NCBI RefSeq assembly: GCF_009856295.1
Contig: NZ_WMEU01000003.1
Location: 186,001 to 250,000 of the forward strand
Direction: 5' to 3'
Origin: Pontibacillus yanchengensis
GTDB lineage: Bacteria; Bacillota; Bacilli; Bacillales; BH030062
DNA: 64,000 nucleotides
The notes beneath the pieces are model-generated. The model saw only the letters and a list, made by a program, of their open reading frames with translations. It was not told where the DNA came from and did no database searches. The position numbers and the translations under genes were made by a program. Below, one piece after another: positions 1-8,344 of this stretch. Position 1 is the stretch's first letter, and each line of letters begins with the position of its first letter.

Positions 1-453
1 ATTCCTATTACCCAAAGCACTGAGTGGAGTGACGAAGAAATAAAACAAGAACTAGACAACAATGCCCAAGGTATTCTTGGCTATGTGGTTCGCTGGGTTG
101 AACAAGGGATTGGTTGCTCTAAGGTTCCAGACATTAACGATGTCGGGTTAATGGAAGACAGAGCTACTCTTCGGATTTCGAGTCAACATATGGCCAATTG
201 GCTACACCAAGGTGTTGTAACAGAAGAACAAGTGTATGAGACGTTGAAACGAATGGCAAAAGTGGTTGATAAGCAAAACGAGGGAGATCCTGAATATGTT
301 CCAATGTCGGGTGACTACGATCATTCTGTTGCATTCCAAGCAGCATGTGACCTTGTTTTTGAAGGAGTTAACCAGCCTAATGGTTATACGGAACCAATTC
401 TTCACCGCCGTCGAGCTGAAGCAAAAGCAAAAGCGATTTTGAAGCTCTATTAG
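1..453 (+). CDS. glcB: Malate synthase G, C-terminal part (5' end outside window)
   Basis: The frame is open from base 1, so only the last 150 residues are present. Malate synthase condenses glyoxylate with acetyl-CoA to malate in the glyoxylate bypass, in the cytoplasm. The fragment has the block [20 protein letters not shown], then [11 protein letters not shown] and, near the end, [14 protein letters not shown], all typical of the C-terminal plug of the large monomeric isoform G rather than isoform A. A strong terminator follows 10 bp after the stop, so this is the end of its transcript. The assignment is firm; the catalytic barrel lies upstream of the window. Confidence 0.93.
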   Translation: MPITQSTEWSDEEIKQELDNNAQGILGYVVRWVEQGIGCSKVPDINDVGLMEDRATLRISSQHMANWLHQGVVTEEQVYETLKRMAKVVDKQNEGDPEYVPMSGDYDHSVAFQAACDLVFEGVNQPNGYTEPILHRRRAEAKAKAILKLY

Positions 454-462
454 AGATAATCA

Positions 463-501
463 AGAATCACTACCTTTTCGAAGGTAGTGGTTCTTTACTT
501 T
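463..501 (+). terminator. Rho-independent terminator after glcB
   Basis: A perfect 14-bp stem (AGAATCACTACCTT with its complement, 463-476 and 481-494) with a TTCG loop is followed by a T-rich tail. It separates glcB from the cidA-like gene. Confidence 0.9.
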
Positions 502-566
502 TATATAGTGGTCTTACAATGGAGTTTTGCTTTATTACATAATTCATGAAATGGGAGGGGATGGAA

Positions 567-935
567 TTGAGTATATTGAAGACCATTTTTCATATTTTGG
601 TGCTAACATTCTACTATTACATCGGTACTTGGGTTCAGGAAGCGACGAACCTATTTATACCAGGAAGCATCATTGGAATGAATCTTCTTCTAATCACACT
701 TTTGATCAATGGTATTAAAGTAAGTTGGATTGACAAAGGGGCTTCTTTGCTAGTGAACCATCTTCCTCTATTGTTTATTCCTGTAACAGTTGGTGTCATT
801 CAATACTTAGATTTATTAGCAGGGAAAGGACTTCTACTGATTTTGATTGTATTTATCAGTACAGGTGTGGTCGCATTTTTTTCAGGAATAACCACACAAT
901 TAATGAATCGGAAAAAAGGTGAGCACTATGAATAA
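567..935 (+). CDS. CidA/LrgA family holin-like protein
   Basis: A small integral membrane protein with four hydrophobic segments and a short basic tail (LMNRKKGEHYE), the size and layout of CidA/LrgA proteins, which with LrgB partners influence murein hydrolase export, cell lysis and, in Bacillus, pyruvate handling. The ATG codons at 546 and 561 are in frame, but GGGAGGGG at 552-559 lies directly against the 561 codon and stands 7 nt before TTG 567, so I place the start at TTG 567 (122 residues). It overlaps the next gene by 8 bp, which points to translational coupling. Family call is good; which branch (Cid or Lrg) cannot be told. Confidence 0.82.
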   Translation: MSILKTIFHILVLTFYYYIGTWVQEATNLFIPGSIIGMNLLLITLLINGIKVSWIDKGASLLVNHLPLLFIPVTVGVIQYLDLLAGKGLLLILIVFISTGVVAFFSGITTQLMNRKKGEHYE

Positions 936-1617
936 TGAATTTTTAGCGATTCTGAGTGTTTTGCTTACGTTCCTGGTATATGTGGGATCGACAAAGCTTT
1001 ATAAGCGCTTTCGCTTTCCATTATTATTGCCGGTCTTCCTCTCTACTATAATTGTTAGTAGTATATTACTAGTGTCAAAGATATCTTATGACACTTATAT
1101 GGTAGGGGGAGCCTTTATTGACTGGTTTTTAGGGCCTGCTGTTGTGGCCTTAGCCTATCCTCTCTATAAACAAAGGAAGATCCTTTCTAAGCATTTTGTT
1201 CCGATTATATCTGGAGTGTTAGTTGGAGCGATCTTCGGGGTAGCATCTGCAGTATTATTATTAAAGTGGGCAAATTTTGAAGAGTTTATAATTTATTCGA
1301 TTGTTGCTAAAAATTCTACTACTCCTGTCGCAATGGACGTGGCAAAATCTTTAGGAGGTGTACCTTCAATGGCTGCGGTTTTTGTGATTTTCGCTGGCAT
1401 TTGTGGAGCCTTATTCGGTCCTCACCTTTTCAAATGGACTCGGATCAATCACTTTCTTAGCAAAGGAATTGGCATGGGAAGTGCGTCTCACGCAATCGGA
1501 ACTTCAAAGGCATTTGAGAATAGCGAAGAAGAAGGGGCTGTGAGTACCGTAGCTATGATTCTTTCAGCTATTATGATCTCTATCATAAGTCCATTTTTGA
1601 TTCACCTTTTGTTGTGA
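928..1617 (+). CDS. LrgB/CidB family membrane protein
   Basis: A polytopic membrane protein of 229 residues with the LrgB signatures KNSTTPVAMDVAKSLGG and GMGSASHAIGTSKAFE. LrgB proteins act with LrgA/CidA partners in the membrane in control of autolysis and in metabolite or pyruvate transport. ATG 928 is preferred over GTG 919 because AAGGTGAG (916-923) stands at proper distance. The preceding cidA-like stop lies inside the start of this gene. No LytTR or LysR regulator is adjacent, unlike the lrgAB or cidABR arrangements, so its control is not visible here. A long palindrome follows the stop by 11 bp and may end the transcript. Confidence 0.88.
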   Translation: MNNEFLAILSVLLTFLVYVGSTKLYKRFRFPLLLPVFLSTIIVSSILLVSKISYDTYMVGGAFIDWFLGPAVVALAYPLYKQRKILSKHFVPIISGVLVGAIFGVASAVLLLKWANFEEFIIYSIVAKNSTTPVAMDVAKSLGGVPSMAAVFVIFAGICGALFGPHLFKWTRINHFLSKGIGMGSASHAIGTSKAFENSEEEGAVSTVAMILSAIMISIISPFLIHLLL

Positions 1618-1628
1618 GGTGGGGGTAT

Positions 1629-1687
1629 GGGACGGGGGGACAGGTCCCTCATCCCAAATGGTACGAGGGACCTGTCCCCCCCGTCCC
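1629..1687. repeat. Dispersed palindrome (GGGACAGGTCCCTC family)
   Basis: Two arms of about 22 nt (1629-1650 and 1665-1687), complementary except for one extra C, form a very strong hairpin directly after the lrgB-like stop. The core GGGACAGGTCCCTC recurs at 4771, 9950, 11443, 12129, 12763, 14109, 19062, 49896 and 50529, always between genes. It could serve as terminator or mRNA 3'-end stabiliser. It resembles REP-type elements; that is inference. Confidence 0.85.
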
Positions 1688-1705
1688 AAAAATTCTTAAC
1701 AAACG

Positions 1706-1731
1706 TGCAACTTTTTTGTTAGGTACCTCAT
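1706..1731 (+). promoter_or_regulatory. Candidate ECF-type promoter of the sigma operon
   Basis: TGCAAC at 1706-1711 followed by a 16-nt spacer rich in T and then TCAT resembles the TGAAAC-N16-CGTC promoters recognised by Bacillus ECF sigma factors. Its place just before the sigma gene would fit autoregulation, but the -10 match is weak. Confidence 0.35.
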
Positions 1732-1770
1732 CAGTATAAGTAGGAGTAGTTGGAAAGGGGGCGATGTGTC

Positions 1771-2328
1771 TTGGAGAATATGATGGAGCGGTTGCGGCAA
1801 CGGGATGAGGAAGCGCTGCAGTACATAATGAATCGGTATGGGAACGAATTAATTCGAAGCGCTTATCTCATGGTGAAGGATCAGCAATTGGCTGAAGAGA
1901 TTGTGCAGGATGGTTTTGTGAAAGTGTTTGATAAGATTCACCAGCTTCAGGATGAATCGAAGCTCAAAAGTTGGCTGATGACCATCGTCCTCAATCAGTG
2001 TCGATCGAAAATCAGAACGAAGCGGTTTCGGTTTCCGTTTTTGCCGTTTGACCCCAGTGAAAGAGATGTCGAGTCAGGTGAGGATGATTCGCCTGAAGAG
2101 CTGGTCGTTCAAATGCAGAAAAGCGAGTCACTTGTGGAGCACATACATAGCCTGGACCACCATTATCGCGAAGTTATCATTCTATTTTATTACCACGATT
2201 ACTCGCTAGAAAAAATGGTAGAGATCACAAACGTGAAAAAATCCACGATAAAAAGTCGATTGCGCAGAGCGAGGATGCAACTCCGCGATCGGTTAGAGAA
2301 AGGGGAGACGATCGATGAAGCGACGTAA
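1771..2328 (+). CDS. ECF-type RNA polymerase sigma factor
   Basis: 185 residues with sigma region 2 (YLMVKDQQLAEEIVQDGFVKVF) and region 4 (HYREVIILFYYHDYSLEKMV with KKSTIKSRLRRARMQL as the helix-turn-helix), the two-domain layout of ECF sigma factors, which redirect RNA polymerase to envelope-stress genes. TTG 1771 is chosen since AAAGGGGG (1754-1761) lies 9 nt before it; an upstream in-frame TTG at 1750 has no such site. The next gene begins inside its last 14 bp. By analogy with SigM/SigV/SigW-type loci the downstream membrane protein should hold this factor inactive. Which named sigma it corresponds to cannot be said. Confidence 0.9.
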   Translation: MENMMERLRQRDEEALQYIMNRYGNELIRSAYLMVKDQQLAEEIVQDGFVKVFDKIHQLQDESKLKSWLMTIVLNQCRSKIRTKRFRFPFLPFDPSERDVESGEDDSPEELVVQMQKSESLVEHIHSLDHHYREVIILFYYHDYSLEKMVEITNVKKSTIKSRLRRARMQLRDRLEKGETIDEAT

Positions 2329-2650
2329 CGTTCAGCAAAAGGTGGATCAGGAACTGGAGCATGTCACATTCCAATCCCAAGCCCAAGTGCTGGAAAAAGT
2401 TAAGCCTTCCACCAAGAAACAGCGGTTACAAGCGTGGTTGAACAAAGAAGTTGAAGTCCCACTCGTCCCAGCCGCAACAGCAAGTCTTTTACTATTTGCT
2501 TCGTTGACGTTCCCGCCTTTTTTCTTATCCAATAACCAAGAACACCCCACTGTTCATGACACCGATGAACTGATCGAACGCGGTGGGAGCGTGTACTGGA
2601 AAAGCTCTTACATGGAGGTGAAACACGATGCGCGTGAAAATGAAGATTAA
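2315..2650 (+). CDS. Putative single-pass anti-sigma factor
   Basis: A 111-residue protein with a basic cytoplasmic N-terminus, one hydrophobic segment at about residues 48-72 and a short acidic C-terminal tail outside. No family is recognised from the sequence. The call rests on context: it starts 14 bp inside the ECF sigma gene and ends 23 bp inside the following gene, the usual arrangement for a membrane anti-sigma factor. AAAGGGGAG stands before ATG 2315. The zinc-binding HxxxCxxC motif of ZAS-type anti-sigmas is absent. It could also be a co-regulator or a structural partner. Confidence 0.6.
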   Translation: MKRRNVQQKVDQELEHVTFQSQAQVLEKVKPSTKKQRLQAWLNKEVEVPLVPAATASLLLFASLTFPPFFLSNNQEHPTVHDTDELIERGGSVYWKSSYMEVKHDARENED

Positions 2651-4772
2651 GCATTTAATAGCTGTTCTGACTGGCTTTGTTGGGTTAGTAGCGTTATTTA
2701 TTTTCGTCGTGTCACCTAACGTGTCTAATTCCAATGCTCAACAATCGGAAAAAACGGATCTCCTAGCACAGTTAGAAGATGGCAATTTATCGGATGAAGA
2801 ACGGTGGAAACGGATTGAAAAAGACATCATAAGCTTGTTTCAAATTAAGCCCTATGATGTGTACAAATCTCCGGGTAGCACAGAATTGACAAGTTCTAGC
2901 GAAAACAGGAACGAGGAATGGATTCCGTATATTCGTGAATATATAGAGGAAATTCCAGAACAGAAAAAGCTTCCTCCTCAAAATGGTTACTATAAGGAAG
3001 CGGTGGAAAAACTGGCGAAATATTATGAGAAGAAGCAAAACTGGGAAGAGGCCACAAATATTCTGAATCAAGGGATGGACGCGTTACCTGAAGATACAGA
3101 TGGATACCAGACGTTTAAGGTGCAAAAATTACTTGTGGAATCCTACCAACACCCTGCATCTGCTCTGGAAAAGTTGAACAAGGTAAAGCCGTATGAAGTT
3201 AAAGGATACCATTACGCTGAACTTTTAAAACGGCAAACAAAGCTTTTGATGGATGCAGGTCAACTGGATGAGGCTTACGAGAAGTTGACGAAAGGGATGG
3301 AATATCTGGAGCGGAATCATGCTGTCCTCAAATCCATCCAGGACCGTCTAGAAGCATGGAAGAACGGTGAAAATCTTGTAACCTATCAAGGGAAACTTCA
3401 AACAGAGGAAGGGGAGCCGCTTTCCCACGCAAAAGTTTTTCTCGTAAATCCTGAGAGAAAAGGCAACAGTTTTACGGAAAAACAGTCACCTGGCGCAATC
3501 ACAGATGAACAAGGTCATTTTAAAATTGAAGCTCTTCCTAAAGGGGACTATCAATTGATGCTGGCAATGACGCTTGAACAAGTGGATGGGTACACATGGC
3601 CGGTTGAGTCCGATGAGTGGTTAAACGTGAAATCCGATATGAAAAGGAACATCACGCTACCTTCTCTTATCAAAATTAATTCGCCCATTAATGACCAAAC
3701 AGTAAAAGGGGACAAGGTGGAGTTTTCATGGGAGCCTGTCGAGCAAGCGGCGTATTATCAGCTCCATTTTGGCATTCAATTTGAAGGCGGAGGCATTACC
3801 TCTACTGCATCCGAACACATAGAAAGCAATGCGTTCGAGATGTCGAAGCAAGCATTTTTATTCCAATCATTTGGTACAGTTTGGACCTCCACTGGTGATG
3901 GAGAAGGAAAAATCGCTCCAGAAAGTTTACTCGGATTGAGCAACCCAAACGTTGATATGTACTGGTATGTGGATGCTTATAATGAGCAAGGAGAAATCCT
4001 CACCAGCAGCAACGGCTTCCGATTATCGAAGGAGCACGCAGCGCAGATTCCTTATTTTCATTATGAAAAGCAAACCCTAAAGGAAGCGGACAACCTTTTA
4101 TTAGATGGAAAAATGGACGAAGCTTTCGCTGCATATAAACAAAAACTAAAGCAGGATCCGGAAGACCTGCACAGTCAGCGTATGCTCTATGAAATCATCT
4201 CTTCCAACCGGGATATGTCTCGGTACGAGCAACTCCAAAAAGCATTGCCGTATCTGAAGGAATTAGCAGAACGCACAGATTTGAAAAACTACTGGCACCA
4301 ACTCGCCACCCATGCCTATCTGGAAGGAGACTGGGAACGGTATAGGAAGTATGTCGAGAAGCAAGACGAGAGTAGGCACGCGTGGGATGGCTATGATTGG
4401 GGCAAATATGCCATCGTTTCGATGAAAATGGGCAACGATGATGAGTCTGAGAACTATTTTCTTAACTCCCTCGAGGAAGACGGAAGCAACCGCTTTTCCT
4501 TGAGCTATGCGATGCTAGAGCTTCATAGAACAGGTAATTTTGAAAAAGCGAAGCAGATTGTAGAGAAGTACCCAGAAAGAAGCTTGAGAAGCGTCAACTG
4601 GGTACAGCGACTAGAAGGGATTCGAAGCCAGGTTGAGGAATCAGCGGAGACAAAAGAGCTGTTCCAAGAGGGTCTGGATCGCTACACATCAGACGGCCAT
4701 CACTCCTTTAAACAATGGGTAGATCAACTCGACAACGAACCACTTAGCGAGTTCTTTGATACCCTGGAGTGA
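2628..4772 (+). CDS. Membrane-anchored extracytoplasmic TPR protein with CarboxypepD_reg-like domain
   Basis: 714 residues. An N-terminal hydrophobic anchor (about 8-28) is followed by helical TPR-like repeats (about 120-240), a beta domain at about 255-340 with the carboxypeptidase-regulatory-like pattern GEPLSHAKVFL...TDEQGHFKIEALPKGDYQL, a second beta region (about 345-485) and a C-terminal TPR block (KEADNLLLDGKMDEAFAAY onwards). GGAGGTG at 2614-2620 lies 7 nt before ATG 2628. It overlaps the anti-sigma candidate by 23 bp, so sigma, anti-sigma and this protein form one operon; a role as sensor or output of the sigma system is inference. Its TGA (4770-4772) runs straight into a dispersed palindrome. 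Confidence 0.75.
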   Translation: MRVKMKIKHLIAVLTGFVGLVALFIFVVSPNVSNSNAQQSEKTDLLAQLEDGNLSDEERWKRIEKDIISLFQIKPYDVYKSPGSTELTSSSENRNEEWIPYIREYIEEIPEQKKLPPQNGYYKEAVEKLAKYYEKKQNWEEATNILNQGMDALPEDTDGYQTFKVQKLLVESYQHPASALEKLNKVKPYEVKGYHYAELLKRQTKLLMDAGQLDEAYEKLTKGMEYLERNHAVLKSIQDRLEAWKNGENLVTYQGKLQTEEGEPLSHAKVFLVNPERKGNSFTEKQSPGAITDEQGHFKIEALPKGDYQLMLAMTLEQVDGYTWPVESDEWLNVKSDMKRNITLPSLIKINSPINDQTVKGDKVEFSWEPVEQAAYYQLHFGIQFEGGGITSTASEHIESNAFEMSKQAFLFQSFGTVWTSTGDGEGKIAPESLLGLSNPNVDMYWYVDAYNEQGEILTSSNGFRLSKEHAAQIPYFHYEKQTLKEADNLLLDGKMDEAFAAYKQKLKQDPEDLHSQRMLYEIISSNRDMSRYEQLQKALPYLKELAERTDLKNYWHQLATHAYLEGDWERYRKYVEKQDESRHAWDGYDWGKYAIVSMKMGNDDESENYFLNSLEEDGSNRFSLSYAMLELHRTGNFEKAKQIVEKYPERSLRSVNWVQRLEGIRSQVEESAETKELFQEGLDRYTSDGHHSFKQWVDQLDNEPLSEFFDTLE

Positions 4773-4892
4773 GATACGGGGACAGGTTCCTCGTCTCATT
4801 TTGGGATGGAGGGACAGGTCCCTCATCCCAAAATGAGTTGAAAGAACGATAAATGAAAATAGGGAGACGAAGAGGTGGTTTGCTAGGATGAA

Positions 4893-4929
4893 GGTCCACT
4901 GACCATAATTGGTTTAGTGGATCTTTTTT
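4893..4929 (+). terminator. Hairpin with T6 tail before the DUF1508 gene
   Basis: GGTCCACTGACC pairs imperfectly with GGTTTAGTGGATC, followed by TTTTTT. It stands 70 bp before the small gene and may end transcription from the sigma operon or act as an attenuator. It has been deleted from the second cassette copy. Confidence 0.55.
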
Positions 4930-4997
4930 GTTTTGGTACCTATCATAGCGGGAAAATAAATTCTGAATATTGGAAAGGACGCAAGGAGGTCAAAATA

Positions 4998-5174
4998 ATG
5001 TCAGCAAACACAGATTCTATTAATCTCTACAAAGACACTACTGGAAGGTGGCGTTGGCAGAGAAAAGCATCCAATGGTGCTATTGTTGGAGCTTCAACGG
5101 AAGGGTATGTTAATAAAAAAGACTGTAGAGACAATGCGATAAGGAATATGGTTGAAGTAAGCATTCATGAATAG
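4998..5174 (+). CDS. DUF1508 (YegP-like) small protein
   Basis: 58 residues. The pattern INLYKDTTGRWRWQRKASNG followed by IVGASTEGY and KKDCRDNA is the DUF1508 repeat (fold known from YegP; function unknown, usually a small cytoplasmic protein). ATG 4998 is chosen because AAGGAGGT stands at 4983-4990; the frame extends upstream to 4917 without a ribosome site. A perfect terminator overlaps its stop. A broken second copy lies at 10107-10276. The gene is the cargo of a duplicated palindrome-bounded cassette. Confidence 0.85.
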   Translation: MSANTDSINLYKDTTGRWRWQRKASNGAIVGASTEGYVNKKDCRDNAIRNMVEVSIHE

Positions 5175-5210
5175 ATCTCCCAGTAACTATTACTGGGAGA
5201 TCTATTTTTT
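5173..5210 (+). terminator. Rho-independent terminator of the DUF1508 gene
   Basis: A perfect 14-bp stem (5173-5186 and 5190-5203, AGATCTCCCAGTAA) with a 3-nt loop, then TATTTTTT. The stem begins within the stop codon. Confidence 0.92.
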
Positions 5211-5260
5211 GAGCTTTGTAGAGTGAGACGAGGAACCTGTCCCCGCATCCCATCCACCAT

Positions 5261-5980
5261 TTATCCAATCACGTGCCCCCAGCCATTTTCTTCTGTGGCA
5301 TAGAAGTCACCAATCGTGAAGCCTCCGCCTAAGACTTCAAAGGGGTGCAAGTCGCCTAATGGATCTGTTTCTAGTCCCTGCAAATGGACGGTTACTTTCG
5401 TTAGGTACTTTTCTTTTGTTTGGAAATCTGGTGATGTGTCTCTTGATGTAATTCTCGTCGAGTGTATTCCTGGTTTATTAGGGTTTGGGAATGCATGGAT
5501 ATTTAGGTGAGGAGTTAGTGTTGCATCTGGTATTTTTTCAATTGTCTCCTCGAGGTTACATTCCAATCGGATAATTTCTTTTCCGTATCTTGTTGCTTTT
5601 GCTGTTACGTTAGCGCCATTGTGATCTAAGGTAATGTCAGCGTATTTTTTTGGATATCCCCATAACTCTCTTCCTGCTGCAATGGCGGCATCATGGTTTT
5701 CGTATTCATATAAAAAGTAGCCACCATACGTATCATCATATTTCACAGGAATCGTTAATGCACAATCCATGTATGGGATTTTATCGCAATTGGAAAAATC
5801 GGTTATCGACACAAATAGGATATTATCCACATAGTCAAATGGAGTATCTTCTAGATAACGCTTGATAACCGTTTCGTCCACTCGAAGGTACGCAAAGATG
5901 GATTTTTGATCCATGCACTCATATGGTACAAAAGGTGAGGGATAAAGTGGTGCATGGACCGGCATGTTGTTGTGTTTCAT
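5261..5980 (-). CDS. Acetoacetate decarboxylase family protein (second copy of the operon)
   Basis: About 239 residues of the ADC fold. The catalytic segment AAGRELWGYPKKYADI carries the adjacent lysines at which clostridial acetoacetate decarboxylase forms its Schiff base (K112/K113 counted from the first Met). ADC enzymes split acetoacetate to acetone and CO2; relatives act on other beta-keto or related acids, so the substrate here is open. Two ATGs are adjacent (5983, 5980); AGGAGGT at 5987-5993 fits the second better. The first ATG overlaps the TGA of the symporter, so it is the last gene of the sigma-54 operon. About 25-30% alike by eye to the other ADC protein at 7575-8306. Confidence 0.85.
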   Translation of the reverse strand: MKHNNMPVHAPLYPSPFVPYECMDQKSIFAYLRVDETVIKRYLEDTPFDYVDNILFVSITDFSNCDKIPYMDCALTIPVKYDDTYGGYFLYEYENHDAAIAAGRELWGYPKKYADITLDHNGANVTAKATRYGKEIIRLECNLEETIEKIPDATLTPHLNIHAFPNPNKPGIHSTRITSRDTSPDFQTKEKYLTKVTVHLQGLETDPLGDLHPFEVLGGGFTIGDFYATEENGWGHVIG

Positions 5981-7440
5981 CATGTGACCTCCTGTTCTTT
6001 TATATGGTTTGATTCAGGTGATTGTTCGATTTTTGGTTGATGGGGTGTGAGTTTACTGACGATAACAATGGCTAAGATAGCGGCAATTGTACCTGGAATT
6101 AACTCATACAAATAAGCAGCGTAAGGAGTTTCTTTCCAGATTATCGTGATAACTGCACCAGATACCATACCAGCAAACGCTCCCCATTTTGTAACGAAAT
6201 TTGAATAAAGCATCATGATGAGAAGTGGTCCGAAGCTAGCTCCTAAGCCTGCCCACGCATACAAGACTAGTGTGAATACAGCTTCGATGTTCATTAAAGC
6301 TATTCCAGTAGCTACTAATCCTAAGCCAATCATGGTCCAACGGCTTATTTTTACTAGTTGCTTATTGGTGAAGTCTTTTTTGACCACAGATTTCAAAATA
6401 TCACTAGCCAATGCTTGTGTTGCTACCATTAGCTGAGATGAGAACGTGGACTGAATAGCTGCAAAAATAGCCCCTAATACTATTCCGGCTAGTATAGGGT
6501 GCATGGTGTCCAGGGTTAAGTTTGGGAATACATACTCTGGATCATTAATTGATGGAACTAAAATACGCCCGATTAATCCGAGTAAGTTAGAACCAGTCAT
6601 CACGACAATTACCCAGAACATAGCGATGATGGTACCACTTTTTACACTTGCTTCATCTTTTGCAGATAGGAAACGTTGGACGATATGGGGTTGACCAGGT
6701 TCTCCAAGCCCAAAGCCAACTAGACCTACAATGACACCGAAAGCTGCTGCTCCTGTTGAGCCACCACCTGTCGATAGCAGTATGGGATCGATGGATTGAA
6801 GTGTTTTAAAAAATTTTCCGAAGCCACCCAATTGTCCGAGAATCATATACAAAGGGAAAATAATTAAAACCGCTAGCATGATTATCCCTTGTGTAACATC
6901 GGTCCATACGACAGAACGGTAGCCACCAAATATAGCGTAGCCGATTACGAAAGCAGCAGACAAAACAAGTCCGGTATTAAATTGGATACTTAGAATAGAA
7001 TCTAGTGCTTTCCCTGCAGCGGTTAATTGTGATGCCATATAAGCAATGAAAAAGATTGCAATAATGATGCTTGCGGTAATTTTGATAAGATTTGTTTTAT
7101 CACCTAGTTTTTTACCGAAAAAATCAGCAAGGCTTAACGCGTTTGTATCTTTTCCGGATTCCCGAAGCTTAGGTGCAACGATAAACCAATTGATAAAATA
7201 CCCAGCAACGAATCCTGGCAACATCCACATCGTAGAAATTCCGGCTGCATAGGCGTACCCTGCTGCACCTATGAAAATCCACCCGCTTGTATCCGTAGCG
7301 CCAGCGCTGATTGCTGTAGCTACTGGACCAAAGTTTCGGTCTCCCAAGTAATAGCCTTCTTCACTTTTTGTTATAAATCTTTCTGCCATGATGCCAATCG
7401 CGAACACAAGGGTTAGGTACAAAAGAAAGGTAATAATCAT
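5980..7440 (-). CDS. Sodium:solute symporter (SSS family, PutP-like)
   Basis: 486 residues, 12-13 hydrophobic segments. SSS family features: SAGATDTSGW in the first third, FGGYRSVVWTDVTQGIIM in the middle and GFGLGEPGQPHIVQRFLSAKD, all close to PutP-type sodium:proline symporters. It sits between two acetoacetate-decarboxylase-family genes under a sigma-54 promoter, so the likely substrate is the carboxylate used by those enzymes; proline remains possible. A 37-residue membrane peptide overlaps its start by 4 bp and the next gene overlaps its stop by 4 bp, so the three are translationally coupled. Confidence 0.88.
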   Translation of the reverse strand: MIITFLLYLTLVFAIGIMAERFITKSEEGYYLGDRNFGPVATAISAGATDTSGWIFIGAAGYAYAAGISTMWMLPGFVAGYFINWFIVAPKLRESGKDTNALSLADFFGKKLGDKTNLIKITASIIIAIFFIAYMASQLTAAGKALDSILSIQFNTGLVLSAAFVIGYAIFGGYRSVVWTDVTQGIIMLAVLIIFPLYMILGQLGGFGKFFKTLQSIDPILLSTGGGSTGAAAFGVIVGLVGFGLGEPGQPHIVQRFLSAKDEASVKSGTIIAMFWVIVVMTGSNLLGLIGRILVPSINDPEYVFPNLTLDTMHPILAGIVLGAIFAAIQSTFSSQLMVATQALASDILKSVVKKDFTNKQLVKISRWTMIGLGLVATGIALMNIEAVFTLVLYAWAGLGASFGPLLIMMLYSNFVTKWGAFAGMVSGAVITIIWKETPYAAYLYELIPGTIAAILAIVIVSKLTPHQPKIEQSPESNHIKEQEVT

Positions 7441-7550
7441 TTTGCTTTGTCACCCTTTCGTTTATTTAGATTGACGAGAAGAATCGTAAGGAGCATACTG
7501 CCTACCGGTGTAATGACATAAAAGAACCAGATTAACGCCTCATTTTGCAT
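7437..7550 (-). CDS. Small membrane protein coupled to the symporter (37 aa)
   Basis: ATG at 7550-7548 after GGAGTGAGG; 37 residues with one hydrophobic span (ALIWFFYVITPVGSMLLTILLV) and a charged tail NLNKRKGDKAK. Its TGA overlaps the symporter start in an ATGA, a coupling arrangement that speaks for real translation. Small accessory peptides are known next to some SSS and similar transporters; an accessory role here is inference. It is below ordinary gene-finding length limits. Confidence 0.72.
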   Translation of the reverse strand: MQNEALIWFFYVITPVGSMLLTILLVNLNKRKGDKAK

Positions 7551-7574
7551 ACAACCTCACTCCTTTTTTATATT

Positions 7575-8306
7575 TTAAAGCTTCACTTTCGAAGAGCCTT
7601 CTAATTTTTCTAGAACATTACCGTAAGATAAGGTGAAATCACCGACTACGTATTGTGCACCTATTACGGACACGTCGCCGAGTTCCGCCAAAGGATCTGC
7701 ATCAGAATGTTCCCAATTTACTGTAGCAGAGCCTGTCTTTTTTTCATGGAATGTAGCATTTTCGAATTCATTTCGGATGATCCAGTTAATATCTGTTCCG
7801 TAAACCTCTGGGTGGGGCATGCGTTTTACCTGCAATCTTGGGAAAAGGGCAGGGGGTTCAAAATCTAGCTCTTCTTTCTTGAACTGAATTTCAAGGATGG
7901 TTTTACCTTTACGTTTGATGCTTCCATATACTTCGTCATCTGTTTGATGGAACGTGACCTCGCCTAATTTCTTCGGATAACCCCAAATTTCTCGACCAGC
8001 ACAAAGGGCATCATCTGTATCAACATATTCAAATGCCATGCACGCTCCGTCTAACTCTTTATACTTACATGGAATCACAAGCCCACCTTCAGAATAGGGA
8101 TCTAGACCTTCAACATAATCATTTTGTAGAACAAATACTTCGAACACGTCTGATGTTACTTCGAATTCTTTTGGCAAAAATTGCTGGAGTTTCGTTTTGT
8201 CTGCCTTGCAAAAAGCACTAACCTTTTTAAAGTTTTTATAGTGATACGGTAGTTTGGAGTATAAAGGAGCATACTCCGGTAAAATCGAATACTCATAGGA
8301 TTTCAT
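7575..8306 (-). CDS. Acetoacetate decarboxylase family protein (first gene of the operon)
   Basis: 243 residues. The motif CAGREIWGYPKKLGEV holds the lysine pair K112/K113 that corresponds to the Schiff-base lysine and its neighbour in acetoacetate decarboxylase. Length fits the family (about 245). AAAGGGGAG lies 8 nt before ATG 8306. It is the promoter-proximal gene behind a near-consensus sigma-54 promoter, so expression depends on the activator encoded just upstream. Together with the symporter and the second ADC paralog it suggests uptake and breakdown of a keto acid or a related acid; two diverged paralogs in one operon may act on different substrates or form a mixed oligomer. Confidence 0.87.
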   Translation of the reverse strand: MKSYEYSILPEYAPLYSKLPYHYKNFKKVSAFCKADKTKLQQFLPKEFEVTSDVFEVFVLQNDYVEGLDPYSEGGLVIPCKYKELDGACMAFEYVDTDDALCAGREIWGYPKKLGEVTFHQTDDEVYGSIKRKGKTILEIQFKKEELDFEPPALFPRLQVKRMPHPEVYGTDINWIIRNEFENATFHEKKTGSATVNWEHSDADPLAELGDVSVIGAQYVVGDFTLSYGNVLEKLEGSSKVKL

Positions 8307-8344
8307 TATTCATTCTCCCCTTTCTAATCTGTTACCCCCTTATA

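Larger units (their letters stand above)
4771..5252. repeat. Palindrome-bounded DUF1508 cassette, copy 1
   Basis: A unit of about 480 bp bounded by inverted repeats: the left end (from 4771) contains GGGGACAGGTTCCTCGTCTC and the right end (5224-5252) its complement GAGACGAGGAACCTGTCCCC. A second palindrome lies at 4801-4837. Inside are a terminator-like hairpin, the small DUF1508 gene and its terminator. The same ends and contents recur at 9950-10356, with the outer sequence different, so the whole unit has been duplicated or moved. No transposase is inside; mobilisation in trans would be needed. Confidence 0.7.
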
